A stretch of 64,000 bases of DNA. Source: Halomonas cupida (GTDB lineage: Bacteria > Pseudomonadota > Gammaproteobacteria > Pseudomonadales > Halomonadaceae). The notes under the pieces are model-generated. The model was not told the DNA's origin, made no database searches, and worked only from the letters and a program-made list of their open reading frames with translations. Below are positions 27,315 through 34,934 of this stretch, piece after piece. The position numbers and the translations under genes are program-made. The stretch lies in contig NZ_FRCA01000002.1 in NCBI RefSeq assembly GCF_900142755.1, positions 1 to 64,000 of the forward strand. The letters are read 5' to 3'. Each line of letters begins with the position of its first letter. The first letter of the stretch is position 1.

Positions 27315-27425
27315 GGGATTGACTCCAACTGCTGTCGAATGGATGTGACCAGCATAGAGAGCCTGTTTCAATAATAGAAATGAATGGTTAAGATACTACC
27401 TATTGCAACTACTGATTGATTCCCT

Positions 27426-28313
27426 ATGGATACCGATCTGCTGCGCGCCTTTGTCACCGTCGCCGAATGCCAGGGCTTCAGCGCCGCCGGACGTGTGCTG
27501 CATCGAACCCAGTCCGCCATCAGCCTGCAGATCAAGCGGCTCGAAGACCAGATGGGCAAGTCGCTGTTTGCGCGCACCAGCCGCAGCGTCATCCTCACCG
27601 CCGATGGTGAGCGCCTACTGCCCTACGCTCGCCATATGCTCAAGCTGGAGGATGAGGCCCGAGAAGCCATGGGCGAACGCCCCATGGGAGAGCGCATCCG
27701 CTTCGGTACCTCAGAGGAGCAGGCCAATGCCTATCTGCCGGAGTTGCTGCCGCGGTTCGCCGAGGTCTACCCCAACACCCGCATCGAAGTCATCTGCGAT
27801 ATCAGCGCCAACCTGGTCGAGGATTTCCAGCAGGGGCTGCTCGATGTCGTATTGTCGGTACGCCATGAACCCACTCAATCCGGTCAGCTGCTCGGATGGG
27901 AACCCATGGTGTGGATCGCGGCGGAAGATGCCGATCCGACCCGTGGCCAAACCCTGCCTCTGGCACTGAATCCAGAGGGCTGTATCTTCCGCGCTCATGC
28001 GCTGGCGGCGCTGGGCCGTCAGGAACGGCGTTGGGAGCTGCGTTATACCAGCCAGTCCCCTACCGGCATCAACCTGCCGGTACAGGCAGGACTGGCGATC
28101 ACGGTCAAGACACCGCGCAGCCTGCCCCACAACTGCCGTATTCTCGATGAGTCCAGTGGGCTACCCCCGCTTGGCCAGGTAGAGATCGAGATGCACCGGC
28201 GTCCGGGACACGCCAGCGAGGCCTTCGACCTGTTCTGCCAGCAGCTCGAGGACGTGGTCACCCATAGTGACGATGTCACGGCCCCGGCCACGCTGAAGTC
28301 AACCGACTATTAA
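27426..28313 (+). CDS. LysR family transcriptional regulator
   Basis: LysR regulator of 295 residues, divergent from the PhyH/M24 pair and likely to control it. The N-terminal wHTH reads FVTVAECQGFSAAGRVLHRT then SAISLQIKRLEDQMG. The effector domain is rather short and divergent after residue 90. The last codons and the stop (TAT TAA at 28308-28313) coincide with the left end of dispersed element copy 2, so the original C-terminus may have been altered by that insertion. Confidence 0.87.
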   Translation: MDTDLLRAFVTVAECQGFSAAGRVLHRTQSAISLQIKRLEDQMGKSLFARTSRSVILTADGERLLPYARHMLKLEDEAREAMGERPMGERIRFGTSEEQANAYLPELLPRFAEVYPNTRIEVICDISANLVEDFQQGLLDVVLSVRHEPTQSGQLLGWEPMVWIAAEDADPTRGQTLPLALNPEGCIFRAHALAALGRQERRWELRYTSQSPTGINLPVQAGLAITVKTPRSLPHNCRILDESSGLPPLGQVEIEMHRRPGHASEAFDLFCQQLEDVVTHSDDVTAPATLKSTDY

Positions 28314-28468
28314 CATGGCAATCAAATAGCTCATCCTGATCGATTTGATTGTCGTCCGCACCACACTGGCGCAGATGCGCGGATCTGCTGGTGTGGTGCG
28401 GTCTCGCGTCGGCCTGACGGCCGACGGCGGCACGTCCATGTGCCGCCATTAACCCAACGTGGTTAATA
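28308..28468 (+). mobile_element. Dispersed structured element, copy 2 (161 bp)
   Basis: Same structure as copy 1 but lacking about 12 bp near the right end (the GAAAGCATGCCG segment). Its left end supplies the stop codon of the LysR gene at 27426. Its right end supplies the last codons and stop of the convergent ampR gene. The element therefore forms the whole space between two convergent genes. Confidence 0.85.
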
Positions 28469-29366
28469 AACCTTCCTGTACAGTGCATGCCGGCTCCTGG
28501 AGCTGTTCGATCAGCCAGCGCCGGAATGCTGCCATGGCGGCATTCTCGGCATGCGACTGCAATCGCGTCAGCCAATAGCTGCCCAGCGCCACCTGCGTCT
28601 CGAAGGGTTTGACGATGGCACCACTGGCCAGTTGCCGCTCGAACATCGGGACCGGCACCAATGCCACTCCAGTGCCCTGCACCACCGCTTCCATCATCGC
28701 CAATGAGGAGTCGAGCACTACGCTGTCCGGCAGACGCAGACGGGAATCCACTCCCGCCGCCACCAGCCAGGTCTGCCACTCATCACTACGAAAGGAACGC
28801 AACAGCGTCTGCCCGAGGACATCCACAGGACGGTGCAGCTCTCGCGCCACCCGCGGAGAACAGAGCACGCTCAAGGGTGCTTCCATCAGGTGTACCGCCG
28901 ACTCACCATGCCAGGCCCCACCGCCATAACGGATCGCCATGTCATAGCCTTCACTAGCCAGTTCCACCCGGTTATTGTGGGTCGCTACCCGCACGTCGAC
29001 GAAGGGAAATCGCCGCCGGAAATCATCAAGCCTGGGCAGCAGCCAACAGGCCGCGAAAGTACCGACAACTGCCAGACTCAATACCTCGCGACGCGCGCCA
29101 TCGGTCAGCAGGTTCAGTGTCTGGGACAGGCGATCCAGTGACTCCCGCAGCACTGGAAACAGCAACTCGCCTTCACTGGTGAGCGCCAGGCCACGCGGTA
29201 GACGGCGAAACAGGACCACGCCCAACTGCGCTTCGAGGTGACGCACCTGATGGCTGACCGCCGCCTGGCTGACACAGAGCTCATTGGCCGCTCCAGTGAA
29301 ACTGGCATGGCGTGCCGAGGCCTCGAAGGCCCGCAGTGCATTCAGGGGAAGTTGATGACGATCCAA
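28449..29366 (-). CDS. ampR: AmpR-type LysR regulator of beta-lactamase
   Basis: Strong match in pattern to enterobacterial AmpR: LPLNALRAFEASARHASFTG at the N-terminus, then VVGTFAACWLLPRLDDFRRR, THNNRVELASEGYDMAIRY and GGGAWHG, and later ELGSYWLTRLQS-like residues (ALGSYWLTRLQS). AmpR senses muropeptides and represses or activates the divergent ampC gene. A TTG at 29366 with AAGGGAG upstream is preferred because it places PLNAL near the N-terminus as in AmpR. A GTG at 29399 would add 11 residues. The final residues (LLTTLG) and stop lie inside dispersed element copy 2. Confidence 0.88.
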   Translation of the reverse strand: MDRHQLPLNALRAFEASARHASFTGAANELCVSQAAVSHQVRHLEAQLGVVLFRRLPRGLALTSEGELLFPVLRESLDRLSQTLNLLTDGARREVLSLAVVGTFAACWLLPRLDDFRRRFPFVDVRVATHNNRVELASEGYDMAIRYGGGAWHGESAVHLMEAPLSVLCSPRVARELHRPVDVLGQTLLRSFRSDEWQTWLVAAGVDSRLRLPDSVVLDSSLAMMEAVVQGTGVALVPVPMFERQLASGAIVKPFETQVALGSYWLTRLQSHAENAAMAAFRRWLIEQLQEPACTVQEGLLTTLG

Positions 29367-29533
29367 GTCGGCTCCCTTTCCGTTGTCCAAACGCTCCACC
29401 AGCTACAAATTCAACTTGTGTCTAGCGCGAGAATTGCTCGATTGTGCAGCATATCTCGCCTATCTACCCTACTCCAGCAGCGCCATGCTGCCCGACACAT
29501 GAATTGGATTTGATATCGCCAAGGAGCCCTGCC

Positions 29534-30682
29534 ATGTCAGTTCGCCTGTTGCCCTTCGTTCTCGCGCCCCTCGTACTTGCCGTTACCGCCAGTTCTGCTC
29601 AAGCCGCCGCCCCCTGCGGAAACACCACCATGGACCAGCAGATCAACGCGCTGATGAGCCGTCATGACATTGCCGGGATGTCCGTGGCCGTGGTCGATCG
29701 CGGCAAACTATGTGCCAGCCACTATGGCGTGGCCTCGCGTGATACCCACGCAACGGTGGACGACAACACCTTGTTCGAGATCGGCTCGGTGAGCAAGACC
29801 TTCACCTCGGCATTGGCCGCCTGGGTGCATCAACAAGGCGACTTCGCATGGCAGGACACCGCTGCCAGCATAGAGCCGGACTTCGCCGGTCATCCGGTGG
29901 GGGAAGTGTCCATGGTCGAGCTGGCGACCTATACGGCCGGCGGATTTCCCCTGCAGTTTCCCGAGGGGGTGACCAGCGACAACGCCAGGGATTACTACAT
30001 GGCCTGGCAGCCAGAGTTTGCTGCGGGCAGCCAGCGCCTCTACTCCAATCCCAGCATCGGTCTGTTCGGTGAGCTGGCGGCGCGCAGCAGCGGGGAACCG
30101 TTCAATGCACTGATGCAGAAACGGGTACTGCCGGAGCTTGGCCTTGCACACACCTGGCTCACGGTACCGGACGATCAGGCCAGTCACTACGCCCAGGGCT
30201 ACAACAGTGATAACGAGCCGGTACGGGTCAACCCCGGAGCCATGGATGCCCAGGCCTACGGCATCAAGACCACAGCGCTGGATATGGCCGAGTTCCTGCA
30301 GGCCAATATCGATGCCCAGCGGCAGGACAACCTGATGTCCAAAGCGCTGCTGGAGACTCAACACGGTTATGCCGCCGTCGGCGATATGCTGCAGGGGCTC
30401 GGCTGGGAGAGCTACGCCCTGCCGGTTACCGTCGATACCCTCAAGGCCGGGACAACCGCCGAGATGGCACTGGAACCTCAGCCTTCCCGGCTGTTGGACA
30501 CTTCCGGCGACCCTCAGCCCCAGCGCTGGTATCACAAGACCGGATCAACCGGCGGCTTCGGAGCCTATGCGACCTTCATGCCCTCTCGCGAACAGGGCAT
30601 CGTGATCCTCGCCAACAGGAACTATCCCAACGGTGAGCGTGCAGAGGCCGCCTGGCAGATCCTGCAGTCACTGCAGAACTGA
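29534..30682 (+). CDS. ampC: Class C beta-lactamase
   Basis: Periplasmic serine beta-lactamase of 382 residues. The signal peptide (MSVRLLPFVL..., cleavage near SAQA-AA) is followed by the active-site motifs Ser85-Val-Ser-Lys88, Tyr170-Ser-Asn172 and Lys335-Thr-Gly337, all intact. The length and the YxN motif separate class C from class A. AAGGAG precedes the ATG. It is divergent from ampR, so it is probably inducible in the classical AmpR manner. A GGACCACC hairpin terminator follows. Confidence 0.93.
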   Translation: MSVRLLPFVLAPLVLAVTASSAQAAAPCGNTTMDQQINALMSRHDIAGMSVAVVDRGKLCASHYGVASRDTHATVDDNTLFEIGSVSKTFTSALAAWVHQQGDFAWQDTAASIEPDFAGHPVGEVSMVELATYTAGGFPLQFPEGVTSDNARDYYMAWQPEFAAGSQRLYSNPSIGLFGELAARSSGEPFNALMQKRVLPELGLAHTWLTVPDDQASHYAQGYNSDNEPVRVNPGAMDAQAYGIKTTALDMAEFLQANIDAQRQDNLMSKALLETQHGYAAVGDMLQGLGWESYALPVTVDTLKAGTTAEMALEPQPSRLLDTSGDPQPQRWYHKTGSTGGFGAYATFMPSREQGIVILANRNYPNGERAEAAWQILQSLQN

Positions 30683-30754
30683 GCGCCACATTCGTACTTC
30701 CGTGTCCGCCGCCTCCTGACCGGATCCGGACCACCTTCACTTGACCACGCTCTC

Positions 30755-30792
30755 AGGACCACCCTGGCCCGTCCAAGGTGGTCCTTCTGTTT
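30755..30792 (+). terminator. Terminator of ampC
   Basis: Arms AGGACCACC and GGTGGTCCT with a 13-nt loop are followed by TCTGTTTC. Confidence 0.7.
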
Positions 30793-30854
30793 CATCAATA
30801 TTTACTTCTATCAATATCCACTTCTTTCAATATTCGCTTCCATCAATATCCGCT
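30791..30854. repeat. Tandem array, 4 x 16 bp
   Basis: Four 16-bp units (30791, 30807, 30823, 30839) each contain TCAATAT. The array directly follows the ampC terminator in a 512-bp gap before mntP. The gap also holds a good sigma-70 promoter at 31015. Confidence 0.8.
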
Positions 30855-31014
30855 GAAATGCCCGGGACATGACCTGCTTTCCCGACATTTCAACAAGATC
30901 ATGAATGAGTCATTTTCAGCGCATCAATGCTGCGGGAATTATTGCCTGATAAAAGACCCATAGCCGCGGCTATAAAACTTTGTCGACACTTAAAAACCCA
31001 ACCGTGGCAATGAG

Positions 31015-31042
31015 TTGACGCGCTTTTGCAGTCATATATGAT
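31015..31042 (+). promoter_or_regulatory. Sigma-70 promoter of mntP
   Basis: TTGACG (31015-31020) and TATGAT (31037-31042) are separated by 16 bp, giving a leader of about 145 nt before the mntP ATG. The leader was inspected for the manganese (yybP-ykoY) riboswitch and its conserved motifs were not found. Confidence 0.6.
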
Positions 31043-31194
31043 GGCTTCCAAGAGCTCGATTGAGTGGCACCTGGCTGTCGGAATAGCGATACATGAATTC
31101 GCTCCGAAAAGACCAGACAGCGCCCAGGAGAGACACCGGATTCTGTCCTGCCTTGAAGGTTCGGCAGATTGTTCACACCTCGCGGGATACACCC

Positions 31195-31779
31195 ATGGGC
31201 CTGGTTTCCACTACATTGCTTGCCTTCTCGATGTCCACCGATGCCTTTGCCGCGTCGCTGTGCAAGGGAACCTGCATGCAGCAGCCACGCTTCAGCACGG
31301 CGATCAAGACCGGCCTGGTATTCGGCGTCATCGAGATGATCAGCCCGCTGATCGGCTGGCTACTGGGGATGGGGGCTTCTCAATTGGTCCGCGACTGGGA
31401 CCACTGGGTCATATTCACTCTGCTGCTGCTGCTCGGTGGCAGAATGGTTCTCGCCGGGCTGAAGCCGCAGGCTGAGGATGATGACCGCTGCTGCGGCACT
31501 TCCTCGAGCAGCACCAGTTGGTGGTTGATTGTCGCCACCGCCATCGCCACCAGCCTGGATGCCATGGCGGTGGGTATCGGCCTGGCCTTCATGGACGTCA
31601 ACATCTGGCTGACCGCCCTGGCCATCGGCCTGGCCACCACCATCATGTCCACCACAGGCGTCATGATCGGGCGTAAAGTAGGGGCCGTGGTCGGCCAGCG
31701 CGCCGAGATTGTGGGTGGCCTCATCCTGATCGGTGTGGGTTGTATCACCCTGTATCACCATCTCATGGTTCAGCCCTGA
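31195..31779 (+). CDS. mntP: Manganese efflux pump MntP
   Basis: Six-helix inner-membrane exporter of Mn(II), 194 residues. The repeat halves carry FSMSTDAFAASLCKG near the N-terminus and ATSLDAMAVGIGLAFMDVN in the second half, whose acidic residues form the conserved metal path. GRKVGAVVGQRAEIVGGLIL closes the protein. The ATG at 31195 matches the family N-terminus (MGLVSTTLLAFSMSTD). An in-frame ATG at 31093 would add an unrelated hydrophilic leader. It protects against manganese excess. Confidence 0.9.
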   Translation: MGLVSTTLLAFSMSTDAFAASLCKGTCMQQPRFSTAIKTGLVFGVIEMISPLIGWLLGMGASQLVRDWDHWVIFTLLLLLGGRMVLAGLKPQAEDDDRCCGTSSSSTSWWLIVATAIATSLDAMAVGIGLAFMDVNIWLTALAIGLATTIMSTTGVMIGRKVGAVVGQRAEIVGGLILIGVGCITLYHHLMVQP

Positions 31780-31784
31780 TGCAA

Positions 31785-31846
31785 TCCATCCCTGATACCC
31801 CCCATCCCTGATACCCCCCATCCCTGATGCCATCCGTCTCTGATGC
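31785..31846. repeat. Tandem array, about 4 x 16 bp
   Basis: Units beginning CCATCCCTGAT (31786, 31802, 31818, then a decayed copy) lie immediately after the mntP stop. The remaining gap to 32164 holds no recognised gene, only unassigned sequence that should include the promoter of the truncated DUF952-like gene. Confidence 0.75.
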
Positions 31847-32164
31847 AGGTTTCAGTGATCGTGGCACAAAAGTCGTGGCACAAAAAAAGCCGGCGGAAAT
31901 CCGTCGGCAGAAACCATCAAAGATGGTAGGGATATGAGATCGCATGACCCTGAGCAATGCGCGAAGTCGTGATCACCACTTCAAGCACACTGCAGACCTG
32001 GGTCGCAGAGGTCGGCATCACGAAGAGAGCCACTCCATCCATGGAGACATCCTCTCTCCCTGACGCCGCGGCTACTATGCCGCATCAGCCCCCCTATCGG
32101 TAGTCGACATACTCCTATGCGGCCGTAGGAGACTTCCCAATGCGACAAGAAGGAAGATGGGGCC

Positions 32165-32308
32165 ATGGCAATTCTCTATCGCGTCCTCCCCCTTACCACC
32201 TGGCAGCAGGCCAGAGCGGCCGGCCGCGTCCCGCGCTGCGGTAATGATCACAAGGCTGATGGTGCCAATCTGAACCTGGCGGAAGCCATCGAGTACACCG
32301 CGCGCCGC
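32165..32308 (+). pseudogene. DUF952-like gene truncated by element insertion
   Basis: The frame from the ATG at 32165 (AGGAAG upstream) encodes about 48 residues with a DUF952-like pattern: LYRVLPLTTWQQARAAG, then a Gly-Asn-Asp-His stretch and DGANLNLAEAIEYTARRHY. It then runs directly into dispersed element copy 3 and reads through it to a stop at 32479. DUF952 proteins are about 90-110 residues, so roughly the second half is missing, and it does not reappear beyond the element. The family call rests on remembered patterns. Confidence 0.55.
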
Positions 32309-32481
32309 CATTACCATGGCAATCAAACAACTCATCCTGATCGATTTGATTGTCGTCCGCACCATACTGGCGCAGATGCGCGGATCTGCTGGTGTGGCGC
32401 GGTCTCGCGTCGGCCTGATGGCCGACGGCGGCACGTCCCTATGCCACCATTAACCCAACATGAAAGCATGCCGGGTTAATA
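32309..32481 (+). mobile_element. Dispersed structured element, copy 3 (173 bp)
   Basis: Same hairpin order as the other copies. The left end is mutated (CATTACCATGGC instead of TATTAACATGGC), while the right end GTTAATA is intact. It abuts the truncated DUF952-like gene on the left and supplies the TAT TAA end of the convergent merR gene on the right. Confidence 0.82.
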
Positions 32482-32847
32482 CTTCACGGCAGACGAGCCC
32501 TGCTCTACTTCCGCCAGAAAGCTCTCCAGAACTCTCCGGCTTTTAGCCAGCCTTTCCGCCTTCTGCTCAGCCAGACGGATCTGCTCATGGAGTACATTAC
32601 GCAGCTCATCACAAGGCTCGAACACGGGCCCCTCGCCCCTGACACAGGGTAGAAACTCGCGGATTGTCGCGAGCGTCATGCCCGCCGAGCCCAACAGCTT
32701 GATTCGCTCAACGGTGCGAACTTCCCCAGCGTCGTAGTCACGATAGCCACTTGCCATGCGCTGCGGCTTCAACAGCCCCTCGGTCTCGTAGTAGCGCAGC
32801 ATGCGAATGCTCACCCCAGTGCGCTTCGATAGCTCACCAATTTTCAT
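32476..32847 (-). CDS. MerR family transcriptional regulator
   Basis: MerR-type regulator of 123 residues. The N-terminal wHTH reads MKIGELSKRTGVSIRMLRYY, with the family hallmark RYYE, followed by a dimerisation helix. Two cysteines (FLPCVRGEG and FEPCDEL) are spaced unlike metal-sensing MerR proteins, so the effector is unknown. It is divergent from an aminotransferase class IV gene whose promoter has the MerR spacing. The stop codon lies inside dispersed element copy 3. Confidence 0.88.
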   Translation of the reverse strand: MKIGELSKRTGVSIRMLRYYETEGLLKPQRMASGYRDYDAGEVRTVERIKLLGSAGMTLATIREFLPCVRGEGPVFEPCDELRNVLHEQIRLAEQKAERLAKSRRVLESFLAEVEQGSSAVKY

Positions 32848-32874
32848 CGTGCTTCCCCTTCGCCTTCCCTGCCC

Positions 32875-32907
32875 TTGACTCTAACAGCGCTGTCAGGGTC
32901 CAGGATA
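32875..32907 (+). promoter_or_regulatory. MerR-type promoter and operator dyad
   Basis: TTGACT (32875-32880) is followed by a near-perfect 16-bp dyad CTAACAGC-GCTGTCAG. A poor -10 (CAGGAT, 32901-32906) lies 20 bp from the -35. A stretched spacer with a central dyad is the classical layout for activation by MerR proteins. The target would be the aminotransferase gene at 32947. Confidence 0.6.
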
Positions 32908-32946
32908 CAGGTTCTTCGTCATCAACACACTCAGGAGTACGACGAC

Positions 32947-33762
32947 ATGACGCTTGAACCCCATTCCCATCAGGCACGGATCAATGACCTTCCGGCCACG
33001 GCAACAGAGCTGACACCGCTGGCCTTTGCAGGGTTTGCGCACTTCACCGCAATGCAGGTTCGAGGCCGTAGAATCAAGGGACTGGACCTGCACCTCGCCC
33101 GCCTGCGGACAGCCTCAATGGAATTCTTCGGCAGAGCCCTTCCTGACGCGCAACTGAGACGTCTCATCAAGACTGCCATCGACAATGGGCCGGAAGACCA
33201 GTCGTTGACCGTCACTGTATTCTCTCCCGGCGGAGAGTTCACCGCAGACAGCATGGACGTAGAGCCTGACGTTCTGGTGCGGACAGGAGCCCCCTCAAAT
33301 GGCCCAACGGGTCCGCTGAGATTGGCAGCCGTGGAACATGAGAGGCCTCTACCCACCATCAAGCACGTTGGCGAGTCCGGCAAGACCTACTATCTGCATC
33401 AAGCCATACGTCAGGGCTTTGACGATGCAGCCTTCGTGGACAGGCAGGGACGATTGAGCGAGGCCACTATCTGGAACCTGGTCTTCTGGGATGGTGAAAC
33501 GGTTATCTGGCCGAAAGCTGCTCTCCTGACCGGCACCATGATGGGCATTGTTCAGCGGCAATTGGATCATTTCGGTATTCCCCAGCGCCATGAAGAGATC
33601 TCTCTGGAACGTCTCGAGAGCCTGTCCGGCGCAGCGGTGATGAACTCCTGGACACCCGGCATCGCCGTCACGTCCATTGGTTCAACCACCATCGCTGAGC
33701 CAGACTCCTTCATGAGCCTGCTGTACAGGGCATACGACGCAGAGCCGGCCCAGCATCTATAG
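32947..33762 (+). CDS. Aminotransferase class IV family protein
   Basis: Fold-type IV PLP enzyme (branched-chain/D-amino-acid aminotransferase or aminodeoxychorismate lyase superfamily), 271 residues. The likely cofactor lysine is in PTIKHVGESG. The block GRLSEATIWNLVFWDGE corresponds to the conserved E-x4-N segment, and ALLTGTMMGIVQ binds the phosphate. The ATG at 32947 with CAGGAG upstream is preferred. The substrate cannot be assigned. It is probably controlled by the divergent MerR protein. Confidence 0.82.
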   Translation: MTLEPHSHQARINDLPATATELTPLAFAGFAHFTAMQVRGRRIKGLDLHLARLRTASMEFFGRALPDAQLRRLIKTAIDNGPEDQSLTVTVFSPGGEFTADSMDVEPDVLVRTGAPSNGPTGPLRLAAVEHERPLPTIKHVGESGKTYYLHQAIRQGFDDAAFVDRQGRLSEATIWNLVFWDGETVIWPKAALLTGTMMGIVQRQLDHFGIPQRHEEISLERLESLSGAAVMNSWTPGIAVTSIGSTTIAEPDSFMSLLYRAYDAEPAQHL

Positions 33763-33957
33763 CCTCCGGCATCATTCGGTAGGACTTCACACGGCGGCGA
33801 GCTTCCTTGCCTATCTTTAACCAGAGCTCACATCTGGAAATGTGAGGCGTTTGCTGCCGGATCAGACAATACTGGCGTTCGATGACGAAACAGGGATCAC
33901 CTATGCGCGGCACCAAGTCTGCGGTGATGTGACTCAACATGTCGTGGAGCCCTCGGC

Positions 33958-34335
33958 TCAGCCTTCCCCTTCCTCCATGTCCTGACCGAAGCGCAGCCTG
34001 TTGCCATCGGGATCCTCGAGCTGCATCTCGCGCATTCCCCATGGCTGTGTCACCGGCTTCAGCTCAAGGTCCACGCCATTGCCCTGAAACTCCTGGGCAA
34101 GCTCATCAACTGCCTCCACCGGCAGGTAGACGAGTGCTCCCACTGCACTCTCGGGGTGCTCGGTAAGGAACAGGGTTACCGCGCCTCTGCTGAGTGACAC
34201 GAACCATGGCATACCGGGTTCAAACTGATGCTCCCAATTCTTGTGAAAGCCCAACCGGCCGCAGTAGAAATCACAGCTGCGCTCCGCATTCTCGATCTGA
34301 AGGACAGGGATAGTGGCGAGGATATTCGAGGACAT
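33958..34335 (-). CDS. VOC family (glyoxalase/bleomycin-resistance-like) protein
   Basis: Single vicinal-oxygen-chelate domain of 125 residues: IPVLQIENAERSCDFY with strand-helix topology, LGFHKNWEHQF, and the C-terminal MREMQLEDPDGNRLRFGQD. The DPDGNRLRF block is characteristic of bleomycin-resistance-type proteins. Many relatives are stand-alone binding proteins or thiol transferases of unknown role. It has no functional neighbours. Confidence 0.82.
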   Translation of the reverse strand: MSSNILATIPVLQIENAERSCDFYCGRLGFHKNWEHQFEPGMPWFVSLSRGAVTLFLTEHPESAVGALVYLPVEAVDELAQEFQGNGVDLELKPVTQPWGMREMQLEDPDGNRLRFGQDMEEGEG

Positions 34336-34515
34336 GATGGCTCCCTGTTAGCTGATTGCCGTGAAGTACAAGCGAAACCGCACTTGAGACCTCCAGGCAT
34401 CATAGTGCATGGTTAGATATGATGCATATTGCTTGCCTGTTTCCTACTTCTCCCTGTCATGATGCGGAATGCTTCGACACTCGACGCCTCAGGCAGGTGG
34501 TCCAGACCCACAGCA

Positions 34516-34553
34516 TCCAACGACGTCCTATTCCAACGACGTCCTATTCCAAC
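34516..34553. repeat. Short tandem repeat, 2.4 x 16 bp
   Basis: Two identical 16-bp units, TCCAACGACGTCCTAT, and a partial third lie about 40 bp upstream of the small lipoprotein start. Confidence 0.7.
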
Positions 34554-34593
34554 CATGACCCAGCCCAGCCACTTCCTACTCGAGGTTTCCCGC

Positions 34594-34710
34594 GTGCCCA
34601 GATTCAAACCACTACTGTTGGCCCTCATACTCGCGTCAAGCGCCATCATGCTGAATGGCTGCTCCCCGATTCCCGACCTGCCAGGCCCCATCGGTATTCC
34701 CGGCCTGTAG
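34594..34710 (+). CDS. Small lipoprotein, 38 residues
   Basis: A GTG at 34594, eight bases after GAGG, begins a 38-residue peptide: a basic start (MPRFK), a hydrophobic core and the lipobox LNGC at residues 20-23. A short Pro/Gly-rich mature tail (CSPIPDLPGPIGIPGL) follows. The lipid-attachment Cys and signal look genuine. Tiny lipoproteins of this form occur in related genomes, and the function is unknown. The 224 bp that follow, to 34934, show nothing recognisable. Confidence 0.6.
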   Translation: MPRFKPLLLALILASSAIMLNGCSPIPDLPGPIGIPGL

Positions 34711-34934
34711 GGTATTCGCGGACTATAGAGATAGACCGTCGCCCGGATACTGTATGCTCATCGCCGCTTCAGATGACTGGCTTCCGCCTTCCGTCTGCCA
34801 CCGGGAAGGCGGTCTTGCGATCTCATGCTCCACCTAAGTTGCATTCTTTCAATCCGGATTATGCGCCAGGCTTGCCCTACGCATGACGAATCAAGGTTCG
34901 TCATGCGAACAAGAACATCATCATGGAGTCGAGC

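Noticed and set aside
31043-31194. Manganese (yybP-ykoY) riboswitch before mntP
   Set aside because: The conserved bulge-loop motifs could not be found in the leader, although mntP often carries one.
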